DNA of 64,000 nucleotides. Origin: Psychrobacillus mangrovi. Lineage in GTDB: Bacteria; Bacillota; Bacilli; Bacillales_A; Planococcaceae. This document shows, in pieces, positions 1-7,986 of this stretch (its first letter is position 1; each line of letters starts with the position of its first letter). A model generated the notes under the pieces. That model was not told where the DNA came from. It saw only the letters and a program-made list of their open reading frames with translations, and ran no database searches. The DNA lies in contig NZ_JBAWSY010000001.1 of NCBI RefSeq assembly GCF_037104765.1, forward strand, positions 310,001-374,000. Reading direction: 5' to 3'. The translations under genes were made by a program, and so were the position numbers.

Positions 1-1
1 C

Positions 2-316
2 TTTGTGGGTCATATTGGCGGTGACGATTTTATCATGATCTTACACACATCCAAAAGCAATGAATTATGTGAAAAAATTATTCGGGAATTCAATTCTTCT
101 GTTGAACATTTTTATCATTCGCATGATCTTCTCAAAGGTTGTATAATTTCTAAAAATCGCCATGGAATTGAAGAACACTTTCCACTTTTGACGATTTCCA
201 TTGCAGGAGTTACGAACAAAACTGTTTCATCTATCTATGATTTATCAGAAAAAGCTAGCTATTTAAAAAAACAATGCAAACAACTTAGCGGAAGCAACAT
301 GCTTCTCGATCAGTGA
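2..316 (+). CDS. GGDEF-domain protein, C-terminal fragment
   Basis: The reading frame is open from the left window edge, so only the last roughly 104 residues are present and the true start lies outside. The fragment opens with a GHIGGDDF segment, which is the active-site loop of a GGDEF (diguanylate cyclase-like) domain, followed by the usual alternating helix/strand end of that domain and a terminal sequence reading GSNMLL. The fourth motif residue is Asp where the canonical sequence has Glu, so activity is uncertain; many such variants act as sensors or are degenerate. Domains upstream of GGDEF cannot be seen. It reads toward ytzI and the rlmN terminator. Confidence 0.72.
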   Translation, partial: FVGHIGGDDFIMILHTSKSNELCEKIIREFNSSVEHFYHSHDLLKGCIISKNRHGIEEHFPLLTISIAGVTNKTVSSIYDLSEKASYLKKQCKQLSGSNMLLDQ

Positions 317-385
317 ACATATTATACAAGCCTTTAAACTCATGTGCTATGATATTTGAGGAACATGCGTTTAGGAGGGCAAGAA

Positions 386-529
386 ATGCTTTGGGTATTA
401 ATTTTGACAGTATTTATTTTTATCCTTGTTATGTGTTTATGCTTTTATACAATTAATAAGGGTTATGCATTCAAACATTCAATTGATGAAATACCAAAAG
501 AGAAAGATGAAAAAACGCATCTGCCATAA
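386..529 (+). CDS. Small YtzI-like single-pass membrane protein
   Basis: A 47-residue ORF begins at ATG 386 behind a strong AGGAGGG at 374-380. Residues 2-22 are a hydrophobic helix rich in Leu, Val, Ile and Phe; a short polar tail follows (KGYAFKHSID, then acidic and Lys residues). The KGYxxKHxID pattern after one membrane span resembles the YtzI small-protein family of Bacillus, recalled from memory rather than checked. Its stop codon lies inside the loop of the hairpin that ends transcription. Function is unknown. It sits 69 bases after the GGDEF fragment on the same strand and may share its transcript. Confidence 0.6.
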   Translation: MLWVLILTVFIFILVMCLCFYTINKGYAFKHSIDEIPKEKDEKTHLP

Positions 530-545
530 GGCGATGCGTTTTGTG
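511..545. terminator. Bidirectional rho-independent terminator
   Basis: A perfect 10-bp stem (bases 512-521 with 533-542) is flanked by an A run on the left and T residues on the right, so it can end both the ytzI transcript (plus) and the rlmN transcript (minus). It overlaps the ytzI stop codon. Confidence 0.8.
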
Positions 546-1613
546 TTATACAGTAGTTTTTTCTTTTTTAATCTGTTTGCTTCGTAGTTGCCCACAAGCT
601 GCGTCAATATCTGTTCCTTGCTCCATACGAACACCACAGTTAATACCATTGTTTTTTAGCGTTTGGAAGAACGCGCTAATAGACTCTTCTGTGCTTCTTT
701 GGTATTGACCATGTTCATCCACTGGATTATAAGGTATTAGATTCACATAAGACAAATGACGTTTATTTTCCAATAACTTAGCTAATTGCTTTGCTTCTTC
801 TACATGATCATTTACATCCTTAAGTAGGATATATTCAAACGTAATCCGACGATTTGTTTTTTCTAAATAATAATCTACAGCCGCCATTAACTTTTCAATT
901 GGGAATGCTTTGTTAATAACCATGATTCGTGATCGAAGCTCATCATTTGGAGCATGTAGTGAAACAGCAAGATTTACTTGAAGGTTTTCGTCTGCATAGT
1001 CATATATTTTCTTAGCAAGACCGCTAGTTGAAACAGTTATATGTCTAGCACCAATCGCAAGTCCTTTTTGGTCGTTTACTACACGTAAGAAATTCATTAA
1101 ATTCGTGTAATTATCAAATGGTTCACCAATACCCATTACAACGATATGGCTCACACGTTCACTTTTACCAACATTATCTAAGTGTTCTTGCACTTTCATA
1201 ATTTGACCGACAATCTCGCCTGCATCCAAGTCCCGATTTTTCTTAAGTAATCCACTAGCACAGAAACTACATCCTATGTTACATCCAACCTGTGTCGTTA
1301 CACAAACAGACAGTCCGTATTTAAAACGCATTAACACTGTTTCAATTAGATTACCGTCCTGCATTTGAAATAAAAACTTAATTGTTCCATCAGCAGATTC
1401 TTGCTTTACAGATTCTTTCAACGTTTGAATGACAAAGTTGTCTTTCAATAATTGAAGGCATTCCTTGTTCACATTGTTCATCTCATCAAAGCTTTGGACT
1501 CTTTTAATGTATAACCAATCCCATACCTGTTCTGCTCTAAACTTCTTTTGCCCATGTTCTAATAACCACTCTATTAACTGATCTTTTGTAAGACCATAAA
1601 TTGATTTCTGCAT
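546..1613 (-). CDS. rlmN: 23S rRNA (adenine-2503-C2)-methyltransferase RlmN
   Basis: This 355-residue protein is a radical-SAM enzyme that methylates C2 of A2503 in 23S rRNA and, in the family, A37 of some tRNAs. The three iron-sulfur cysteines of the CxxxCxxC motif are C111, C115 and C118, and the resolving cysteine that carries the methyl intermediate is C340 in the terminal AACGQL. The SAM-binding GIGEPF motif is also present. Length matches the family. ATG 1613 is preceded by GAGGAATATTA. It lies downstream of the sulfurtransferase with a 226-base gap and ends at the shared terminator, so it may have its own promoter. Confidence 0.96.
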   Translation of the reverse strand: MQKSIYGLTKDQLIEWLLEHGQKKFRAEQVWDWLYIKRVQSFDEMNNVNKECLQLLKDNFVIQTLKESVKQESADGTIKFLFQMQDGNLIETVLMRFKYGLSVCVTTQVGCNIGCSFCASGLLKKNRDLDAGEIVGQIMKVQEHLDNVGKSERVSHIVVMGIGEPFDNYTNLMNFLRVVNDQKGLAIGARHITVSTSGLAKKIYDYADENLQVNLAVSLHAPNDELRSRIMVINKAFPIEKLMAAVDYYLEKTNRRITFEYILLKDVNDHVEEAKQLAKLLENKRHLSYVNLIPYNPVDEHGQYQRSTEESISAFFQTLKNNGINCGVRMEQGTDIDAACGQLRSKQIKKEKTTV

Positions 1614-1839
1614 TAATATTCCTCATTTCATTCATATACAATTTGCCCATTATACTATAAATGTTCACATTCAACAATTAATTATACAAAAAAATATAAA
1701 TAAAAGATATAAATTTGATTTTAGGAAGTTAATACAAAATTAATTTTTGAAGGCATTTTTCTTTGTTGAAAGATAAAAGCACCTGAATTACCTATATCAA
1801 TTAAGGATTCAAGCGCTTCTATTGAATTTTTTCAAACTA

Positions 1840-2655
1840 TTAATTACTTGTCTCTATTTCATTTTCTCTAATCCAATCACTGTAGCTGCCTACATATAAT
1901 TGCACATTTTCATAACCAGCTTCCTTCAAACTTGCATAAAGTGGTGCAGCAGTTACCCCACTACCGCAATAAGCAACTACAGGCTTTGATTTATCGGTCA
2001 ATCCTGTTAGCTTTTCTTGTAAATCCTCTTGTTGCAGAAACTTACCATCACTTTTAAGTTGTTCCCAATCGAAATTTAGAGCAGTCGGAATATGACCTGC
2101 AACAGAATCTATTGGTTCCATTTCACCACGATATCGATTTGCAGATCGTGCATCAATTAATTGTGCATCCATTTCACCACTAACAATCTTTTTAACTTTA
2201 TTTACATCTACATAAATTTCATCTTTCCAACTTGGCGAAATAGTCGAAGCACTAATTTCAATTACTTCATTGGAAACAGGTAATTTCTTTTTAGCCTCTT
2301 CATATCCTTCACGAAGTACATGAATATGGTTAAAACCAGCCCATTCCAATAAAAAATATGCTCTTAATGCAAATGGAGAACCTCCTTGATTATAAATAAC
2401 AATATTATCATCCAACATCAGTCCTGCCTGTTGAACTAACTTCGTCATTTTATCTTTAGAAATCATTGGATGACGACCATTTTTGCTTTTCATATCGGAC
2501 ATATCCTTTTCTAAATCCCAATAGATTGCACCTGCTAGATGTTCTTTATCAAACATTTCTCTTCCAGCAGTTACATTTCCTAAATCGAAACGAGTATCAA
2601 TAAATCGAATATTGTTTCCAATTAATTCATTAATATCAATAAAAATGTTGCTCAT
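1840..2655 (-). CDS. Two-domain sulfurtransferase (rhodanese / 3-mercaptopyruvate type)
   Basis: This 271-residue protein has two rhodanese folds. The N-terminal one (about 1-125) lacks a catalytic cysteine, and the C-terminal one (about 145-271) carries C230 in the loop CGSGVTA. A CGSGVT loop is typical of 3-mercaptopyruvate sulfurtransferases rather than CRxGxT thiosulfate enzymes, but substrate cannot be fixed from this alone. The start codon ATG 2655 lies one base after the dynA stop, with the GGGAG of its ribosome site inside dynA, so the two are probably translationally coupled. No signal peptide is seen, so it should be cytoplasmic. Confidence 0.88.
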   Translation of the reverse strand: MSNIFIDINELIGNNIRFIDTRFDLGNVTAGREMFDKEHLAGAIYWDLEKDMSDMKSKNGRHPMISKDKMTKLVQQAGLMLDDNIVIYNQGGSPFALRAYFLLEWAGFNHIHVLREGYEEAKKKLPVSNEVIEISASTISPSWKDEIYVDVNKVKKIVSGEMDAQLIDARSANRYRGEMEPIDSVAGHIPTALNFDWEQLKSDGKFLQQEDLQEKLTGLTDKSKPVVAYCGSGVTAAPLYASLKEAGYENVQLYVGSYSDWIRENEIETSN

Positions 2656-2656
2656 G

Positions 2657-5600
2657 TTATTCTCTCCCTTCCATTAAAATTTTTGCATAAACCTCTTTCC
2701 ATTTTGCAAGAGTTTCTTCTTGCTCTAAAAGATTGCGTTCGGCATCAATTTGAATAATTGACTCGTTTAACCACTTTAATCGGACAGCCTCTGTTTCTAT
2801 ATTCACATATTGATCTGCCCACTTCGTAAGTCGATCATACTCCAGCTTTAAGTAGCTTTCCGCCTCGATTTTCGTTTGCTCAGATAAGGAATCACGAAGC
2901 TTCTCTTTATCGTTTTTCTCAAAAAAAGATTTCGTGTTTTTAAAATAAGATTTTACGTTTTCATATTTTCGAATTTCCTCAAAAGGACCGACAAATTCTA
3001 ATAAATCACGGTCTTCACTCTCATGTGGTGTAAAAGTAAAGCTTTCATTCCATTCTTTTAGTACACGTATTTCTTCTTTTTCTAACTGTTTAATTTGTTT
3101 TTGGATAAACTGCAGTAATCGAAAGTTTGTTACACGCAGTTCCTGCTCCATATCAAAACGGAGCGTACTTAACAGTTCTTTTAAAGCAATTCCTAGCGCC
3201 GTATTTGCCGATTGGTTACTAAATAAAGAAGGATTATAAGCCTCTTTAAAGAATTCATTGAAACGATAAAATACCCGTTGTAATACATAGTACAACAAAG
3301 TTTCTAGTTCTTGCTTAGCTTCCTTAGCAATTATAGAAGAGTTGGAATTTGAATAACGTTTGCGTATTTTTTGTTCTTGCTCACGTAATTCTTTTAACCT
3401 TTCATCTTTTCTAGCTAAGTTCTTCTCTGTTTGCTCTATTAATGTTAATAATTTATTATGTTGGCGAGATGCCTCTTCATCTAGTGACGAAACTGCAATT
3501 TGCTTTAAATCTTTTTCCAAGAAATGATGGAAGGCTTCTTCAAATTGCACCATTCCTTCATGTAACGGTAAATGTCCAACTTTTTCTTTAAGTGCTTGTA
3601 AGCTTGAAATACCATATACTCTTGGGAAACGAATACCAAATCGTTGAAGCTCATTTTGCACATATTGTTTCACAAGGTTTGCTTCTTCCTCTGTTTCTGC
3701 AAGATCGATGGCATTAACGATAAAGAACATTTTATCCAATTCAAAAGCATCTTTTACTCGACCTAGTTGTATTAAGAACTCTCTGTCCGCTTTTGCAAAT
3801 GCATGGTTAAAATAAGTCACAAACAATACTGCATCCGCATTACGTATATAGTCAAATGCAACCCCTGTATGTCTTGCATTGATAGAATCGGCTCCTGGAG
3901 TATCCACTAATGTAACTCCTAATCTAGTCAATTCACAATCGAAATAAAAATCAATGAAATCTACAAAACAACTTTTAGCTTCTTCCGCCACATAACTTTC
4001 AAATTCTTCACCATTCACCCGTAATACTTTTCCAAGTTGACCTTGAAATGTCGGATATCCTATTTGAAAAGCGGCAATAAATGATTTATGGACCTCTTCT
4101 GAGACTGTTTGATTTATTGCTTCACTTGCTTGATCAAATGCTTCCTCTAAAGACGAGATAGTAATTCCTAATTGACTATATGCAAACGATACATCTTCTA
4201 ATAATTGATCTTTAGTCTTAAATGTAACGTCCGCTGTATTATGTGGATGCTTTTCTGATATTGGTCGTATTTTATTAATTGCAGCTGTTGTTGGATTTGG
4301 TGAAACCGGCAAAACATTTGCACCCATTAATGCATTAGAAAAGCTTGATTTCCCTGCACTAAATGCGCCAAATAATGCAATTGTAAATTGTTGATTTTCA
4401 ACACGCTTAGCTTTTCTTTTAATAATCTCTGCTTCTTCTTTAAAAGCTGGTAACTCTTTTAATACTTCTCCAATTCTGTTAGCCCGCTTTAAGACTAACT
4501 CCGGAGAAAGATTATTAGTTTCTTCTACTTGTTCTATGGACGTTATTATTTCTGATTCCACTTCCTGTTCTTCCAAGGATGGATCATATTCGGTAATCGA
4601 TTTTTGAAAACTATTTCGTTCATCATCCCATGCTACCATCAATTGATCCCGTTGTTTCCTTATCGCTAAAGCCGGAGTCTTTGTTTCCTGTTCAAAATCA
4701 AGAATTCTTTCATCTATTTCTTCCAATGATTGAATAACTATTATTTTTTCATTTAGAACATCTGTTTTTTGATCTACTTTATCTGTGTCTTCCACCGGAT
4801 TATCATTCATCATAAAGATCATTTTTTCTTTCCAAATATCTGTCTCACGTACAAAAAATCGGTTGACTGCTTCTTGAACTCTGTTTGCATAATGTAAAAT
4901 AGAATCTCCTGTTACTCCTGCACCTTTTTGTAAGGAATCCGAAATAAGAGATGTGGATATATCAAATGCAAATCCATCAATTTCATTTGCTCTTTCATTA
5001 GTTAATAAGGAAACATCTTTTAGCATACTTTTCATAAGTTGTTTCAAATGAACGATAATATTCGTTTGTACAACTCTCTCGAGTAGAGTTCTTGCATCTT
5101 CAAGACGCTTAGAACGCTCTTCTTCTGTTTTCTTTTTGCTTCCTAAAAAACCTACTTTAAATGAGCCTTGCATGCTCTCAGCATATGACTTTAGAGAGTC
5201 TCTCATCTCGTATGGCATAATAACAGCATTTTCCAAAATTTCTTTTCGCTGCTCTTCAAACGTTTTTTTCCATAGACTTATATCCTGTAATGCTGATTGC
5301 TTTTGAGCTATTTCAAGTTGTTCTTTAATATCTTCTTTATTATTCCATTCTTCTTCTGTTAGTTGTCCTTCAAAAGTCTCTAGACATGATGCTTTTTCAT
5401 TTTCTAAATATTGCTTATGCTCATCCGCTAATTTTTCTAATGTTGCGTTTGCAGATGTAATAAAATACTGTTCTTTATTATTAATCGAATTTAGTACAAT
5501 TTCTTGTACCTTCTGGAAATCATTATGTATAAAGTGTTTATCTTTTAATGAGGTAAAAAATATATCCTTCGGTTCAACGGACCATGCTTTAAAAGCATTT

Positions 5601-6262
5601 GCAACAGATTGCTTAAAAGCATCAAAGGAAAGCTCTTCTTCTCGATGCTTATCCACTTGGTTAACAATTAAATAAACATTTTCGTTATAGTGAAGCAATT
5701 GCTTTGTAAATTGAAAATTAAGTTCAGATTGAACATGGTTATAATCCATTACATAAAAGACGATATCCGCCAGATGAAGAGCAGACTCAGTTGATATTCT
5801 ATGTGCATCATCCGTTGAATCCACTCCAGGAGTATCCATAACAGTTATTCCTTCTGGTAAGTTGGAGGTTGAATGGCCAATTTCAATTTGAGATACTTTA
5901 CTCCCGTCTTTTGAGTATTTTTTAACAAGTTGAATATCATATTCACCTGAGAATTTTACAGGTGCTCTATCAACAAAATGAACGAGGGCATAATTATCAT
6001 TTGTCTTTTTTACAGTAACAATATTTGCCGATGTCGGAATAGGACTTGTTGGAAGTAACTGCTCGTCTACAAGTGCATTGATCATACTAGATTTACCAGC
6101 AGAAAAATGTCCTGCAAAAGCAATAGTAAATGTACCCTTCTCCAGTTTTTCTGCAAACAATTTTGCCTTAGCGAAACGTTCATCATCTAAATTTCGTTGA
6201 AAAAGAGTAGCTAGCAAAGCATTTTTCTCTTTTAATAGTTGTATATTTTCTAAATTCTCCAT
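2657..6262 (-). CDS. dynA: Dynamin-family GTPase, double-dynamin DynA type
   Basis: This 1201-residue protein contains two complete dynamin-like units in one chain, as in B. subtilis DynA (YpbR), which tethers and fuses membranes and protects against phage or pore-forming stress. The first P-loop is GHFSAGKSS at 51-59, with DTPGVDS and NQVDK following. The second P-loop is GAFSAGKSS near residue 630, with DTPGADS and NAIDLAE. Long Glu/Lys-rich helical stretches follow each GTPase domain and form the stalks. The start is ATG 6262, with a purine-rich site (AAAGGAG) 11 bases upstream. It is the first gene of a likely dynA-sulfurtransferase unit. Confidence 0.93.
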   Translation of the reverse strand: MENLENIQLLKEKNALLATLFQRNLDDERFAKAKLFAEKLEKGTFTIAFAGHFSAGKSSMINALVDEQLLPTSPIPTSANIVTVKKTNDNYALVHFVDRAPVKFSGEYDIQLVKKYSKDGSKVSQIEIGHSTSNLPEGITVMDTPGVDSTDDAHRISTESALHLADIVFYVMDYNHVQSELNFQFTKQLLHYNENVYLIVNQVDKHREEELSFDAFKQSVANAFKAWSVEPKDIFFTSLKDKHFIHNDFQKVQEIVLNSINNKEQYFITSANATLEKLADEHKQYLENEKASCLETFEGQLTEEEWNNKEDIKEQLEIAQKQSALQDISLWKKTFEEQRKEILENAVIMPYEMRDSLKSYAESMQGSFKVGFLGSKKKTEEERSKRLEDARTLLERVVQTNIIVHLKQLMKSMLKDVSLLTNERANEIDGFAFDISTSLISDSLQKGAGVTGDSILHYANRVQEAVNRFFVRETDIWKEKMIFMMNDNPVEDTDKVDQKTDVLNEKIIVIQSLEEIDERILDFEQETKTPALAIRKQRDQLMVAWDDERNSFQKSITEYDPSLEEQEVESEIITSIEQVEETNNLSPELVLKRANRIGEVLKELPAFKEEAEIIKRKAKRVENQQFTIALFGAFSAGKSSFSNALMGANVLPVSPNPTTAAINKIRPISEKHPHNTADVTFKTKDQLLEDVSFAYSQLGITISSLEEAFDQASEAINQTVSEEVHKSFIAAFQIGYPTFQGQLGKVLRVNGEEFESYVAEEAKSCFVDFIDFYFDCELTRLGVTLVDTPGADSINARHTGVAFDYIRNADAVLFVTYFNHAFAKADREFLIQLGRVKDAFELDKMFFIVNAIDLAETEEEANLVKQYVQNELQRFGIRFPRVYGISSLQALKEKVGHLPLHEGMVQFEEAFHHFLEKDLKQIAVSSLDEEASRQHNKLLTLIEQTEKNLARKDERLKELREQEQKIRKRYSNSNSSIIAKEAKQELETLLYYVLQRVFYRFNEFFKEAYNPSLFSNQSANTALGIALKELLSTLRFDMEQELRVTNFRLLQFIQKQIKQLEKEEIRVLKEWNESFTFTPHESEDRDLLEFVGPFEEIRKYENVKSYFKNTKSFFEKNDKEKLRDSLSEQTKIEAESYLKLEYDRLTKWADQYVNIETEAVRLKWLNESIIQIDAERNLLEQEETLAKWKEVYAKILMEGRE

Positions 6263-6311
6263 TTGAAAATAAAATCTCCTTTATAATTCGACAATTATGT
6301 ATATCATAGCA

Positions 6312-6347
6312 AAAAACAAAGGAACGCAAAAGCGTTCCTTTGTTTTT
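6312..6347. terminator. Rho-independent terminator between dynA and the upstream minus-strand gene
   Basis: A perfect inverted repeat (6312-6327 with 6332-6347, loop AAAA) carries A and T runs on both sides. On the minus strand it would block read-through into dynA, which must then start from a promoter in 6263-6311. Confidence 0.7.
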
Positions 6348-6434
6348 CTACGACGAGCTTTGCGCAGGAGCAAAATCTCTTGAATTTCTGCGACGAGCTT
6401 TGCGGCAAATCTTTTTGAATTTCTGCGACGAGCA
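6345..6434. repeat. Three short direct repeats with core CGACGAGC
   Basis: The core CGACGAGCTTTGCG occurs at 6351 and 6391 and a shortened form at 6426, each preceded by TTTCTG or a similar T-rich lead. The same core with the extension CAGGAGCA recurs at about 47801, and the reverse complement at about 9782. This is a dispersed intergenic sequence; the apparent minus-strand reading frame through it (6281-6481) has no family resemblance. Confidence 0.6.
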
Positions 6435-6435
6435 T

Positions 6436-6490
6436 AAAAAAAGATGACTTCATCTGTTCCGTTCCAAGTGAAACAAATCAAATCATCTTT
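6436..6490 (-). terminator. Likely terminator of the 29-residue ORF
   Basis: An 8-bp outer stem (6440-6447 with 6483-6490) with a partly paired interior ends in a T run on the minus strand, starting 10 bases after the stop codon at 6500. Confidence 0.5.
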
Positions 6491-6499
6491 GAAGTTATA

Positions 6500-6589
6500 T
6501 TATTTAACTTGAGGAGAAGTAGAACGTAACACATAAGCTGTTACCCCACTATAAAGTAAAATGGTTGATCCAATTAATATAGCTAACAT
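6500..6589 (-). CDS. 29-residue hydrophobic small protein under a Fur-like box
   Basis: ATG 6589 is preceded by GAGAGGACGATTTGT and opens a 29-codon frame: a hydrophobic stretch of about 20 residues (MLAILIGSTILLYSGVTAYV) and a short polar tail ending SPQVK. It is a likely single-span membrane protein. It has its own ribosome site, an apparent terminator and a Fur-like operator 25 bases upstream of the start, so it looks like a self-contained transcription unit. No family is recognised. B. subtilis has short Fur-controlled proteins (FbpA, FbpB, FbpC), but no sequence match is claimed. It could still be chance coding. Confidence 0.5.
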   Translation of the reverse strand: MLAILIGSTILLYSGVTAYVLRSTSPQVK

Positions 6590-6613
6590 ACAAATCGTCC
6601 TCTCAAGTGAATT

Positions 6614-6633
6614 TGAAAATCATTCTCATTTAA
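6614..6633. promoter_or_regulatory. Candidate Fur box in the small-ORF/cheX divergent region
   Basis: TGAAAATCATTCTCA at 6614-6628 matches the Bacillus Fur 7-1-7 consensus (TGATAATnATTATCA) at all but two positions, and the adjacent bases to 6633 extend the similarity to the classical 19-bp form. On the minus strand it lies just after a possible -10 hexamer (TATCAT) and 25 bases before the small ORF start. It is about 100 bases from cheX, so control of the minus-strand gene is more likely. Confidence 0.5.
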
Positions 6634-6729
6634 TGATAGCACAATGTTTCGACATTTTCTACATATAGTATTCTTTTTATGATACTTTTATGCTAAAATT
6701 AAGCCATCTTTACTATTCGGAGGGACAAA

Positions 6730-7182
6730 ATGAGTGCGTCTAAACACATACAAACTATATTAAATGGTATGATTCAATCGTTAAAATCCGTGATCCCTCT
6801 TCCAATGGATATTAAATCCCCTTCTTTAATGGTACAGCCATTTGATCAAAAAGAGATGGGTGTACTAATTGGAATTATAGGTGATATAAAAGGTCGTATA
6901 ATTATAGATTCCACGTCTGATTGTTTTTCATCGATTGGTGCAACTATGTTTGGTATGACTTTAGAAGGTGAAATGCTTGAATCCTTTACAGGAGAATTAG
7001 GAAATATGATAGCAGGGAATTTATGTACTACTGTTGCAGGAAACAACTTAGAAATAGACATTACACCTCCTACCGTCATTGTAGGTACAACAAAATTATT
7101 TGGATTTCAGCATGCCTTTAAATTACCTGTCGTGATCGATGGTATTGGAGATTTAACGATAATACTCACTATTGATGAATAG
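6730..7182 (+). CDS. cheX: Chemotaxis protein CheX-like CheY-P phosphatase
   Basis: This 150-residue protein belongs to the CheC/CheX/FliY phosphatase group, which dephosphorylates phospho-CheY. The single catalytic signature E-x-x-N is E89/N92 within FTGELGNMIAGN; CheC has two such motifs, whereas one copy points to CheX. ATG 6730 follows CGGAGGGACAAA. It has a possible extended -10 (TGCTAAAAT) about 25 bases upstream and a perfect terminator behind it, so it is monocistronic and not part of a flagellar or che operon. Its partner response regulator is not in this window. Confidence 0.85.
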   Translation: MSASKHIQTILNGMIQSLKSVIPLPMDIKSPSLMVQPFDQKEMGVLIGIIGDIKGRIIIDSTSDCFSSIGATMFGMTLEGEMLESFTGELGNMIAGNLCTTVAGNNLEIDITPPTVIVGTTKLFGFQHAFKLPVVIDGIGDLTIILTIDE

Positions 7183-7190
7183 TCATACTC

Positions 7191-7226
7191 AAAAAGAACC
7201 TTCTACTAATGAAGGTTCTTTTTTTA
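7191..7226 (+). terminator. Rho-independent terminator after cheX
   Basis: A perfect 13-bp stem (7191-7203 with 7211-7223), a 7-base loop and a T tract lie 9 bases after the cheX stop. It separates cheX from the oxidase operon. Confidence 0.88.
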
Positions 7227-7282
7227 TTTCTCTAGCCATCGTTTATATTCTTCACATTTATTTCACATATACCCCTATCTTG

Positions 7283-7331
7283 TGTGACATTTATCACATC
7301 ATTGCTCTTTCATTCTATTTATTATTAAAAA
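7283..7331 (+). promoter_or_regulatory. Fnr/CRP-type operator and promoter of the ba3 oxidase operon
   Basis: TGTGACATTTATCACA at 7283-7298 is a perfect TGTGA-N6-TCACA palindrome, the consensus of Bacillus Fnr and of the CRP/Fnr superfamily. A -10 hexamer TATTAT at 7320-7325 implies a transcription start near 7332, placing the palindrome centre (7290.5) at -41.5. That is the class II activator spacing, and no good -35 hexamer exists apart from the site. Whether the regulator is Fnr or a relative cannot be told. Confidence 0.62.
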
Positions 7332-7365
7332 TATACAAGAACTTCTTTTGTAGGAGGTGTACCAA

Positions 7366-7488
7366 ATGTCAAAAAAGCGTGAAAAAGAGTCTGATTTAAA
7401 AGGAACCTTGTATTCGGTTGGATTTGTAGGGATATTCATTTTAATTACATGGTTTATGGCATTTTACTTGTTTATTGATAGATTTTAA
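7366..7488 (+). CDS. Cytochrome c oxidase subunit IIa (ba3-type small subunit)
   Basis: This 40-residue ORF starts at ATG 7366, seven bases after a TAGGAGG-type site. A charged N-terminus (KKREKESDLKG) is followed by one hydrophobic helix of about 22 residues ending YLFIDRF. That size, topology and position directly before subunit II match the single-helix subunit IIa of ba3-type oxidases, which supplies the helix missing from the short subunit II. It is 20 bases upstream of cbaB in the same operon. The assignment rests on context and topology rather than on a catalytic motif. Confidence 0.8.
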   Translation: MSKKREKESDLKGTLYSVGFVGIFILITWFMAFYLFIDRF

Positions 7489-7508
7489 TAATTTGGAGGT
7501 TTAAGGCG

Positions 7509-7985
7509 ATGCATATTCATAAGTACGAAAAATGGTGGATAACATTCGGAGTTAGTTCATTGGTCTTATTTTTAGTAATTGTTGGAATTAGTGCATTCCA
7601 CTTTGGTTCACATCCACCAAGCTCAAAAATTTATATTGATCCAGAACGTGTGGATGAAATTGCTCCATTTAATAACCCAGGTGTGCACAAAGTGGAGGGA
7701 AAAGAATGGGACTATGAAGTTGTATTTGTAGCTTCGGCATTCTTCTACAATCCACCTGAGATTGAAGTTCCAATTGGATCAAAAGTGAAATTTATAGCGA
7801 CAACGAAAGATGTAGTTCATGGTTTCCAGGTAGCAGGAACAAACATAAATATGATGCTTGAGCCAGGTTATGTTTCTGAATATGTGACTACCGTTGATAA
7901 GGCTGGAGAGTATTTAATCTTATGTAATGAATATTGTGGAGTTGGACATTCGTCCATGACATCCATGTTAAAGGTGGTTGAGTAA
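7509..7985 (+). CDS. cbaB: Cytochrome c oxidase subunit II, ba3 type (CuA subunit)
   Basis: This 158-residue protein has one N-terminal membrane helix (about 10-31) and an exposed cupredoxin domain outside the membrane. The dinuclear CuA ligands are complete: H104, C139, E141 (backbone), C143, H147 and M150 in the CNEYCGVGHSSM segment. It accepts electrons from cytochrome c and passes them to subunit I. The single helix and short length are typical of ba3 rather than aa3 oxidases. The ATG follows TTGGAGG, and the downstream gene begins within a few bases of its stop. Confidence 0.94.
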   Translation: MHIHKYEKWWITFGVSSLVLFLVIVGISAFHFGSHPPSSKIYIDPERVDEIAPFNNPGVHKVEGKEWDYEVVFVASAFFYNPPEIEVPIGSKVKFIATTKDVVHGFQVAGTNINMMLEPGYVSEYVTTVDKAGEYLILCNEYCGVGHSSMTSMLKVVE

Positions 7986-7986
7986 T

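Noticed and set aside
1808..1822. AAGCGCTT palindrome resembling a CcpA cre site
   Set aside because: It is 20 bases past the sulfurtransferase stop, lacks several consensus positions, and no promoter is near it.
6281..6481. 66-codon minus-strand ORF rich in Arg and Lys
   Set aside because: It runs through a terminator and a triple direct repeat, has no ribosome site and resembles no protein.
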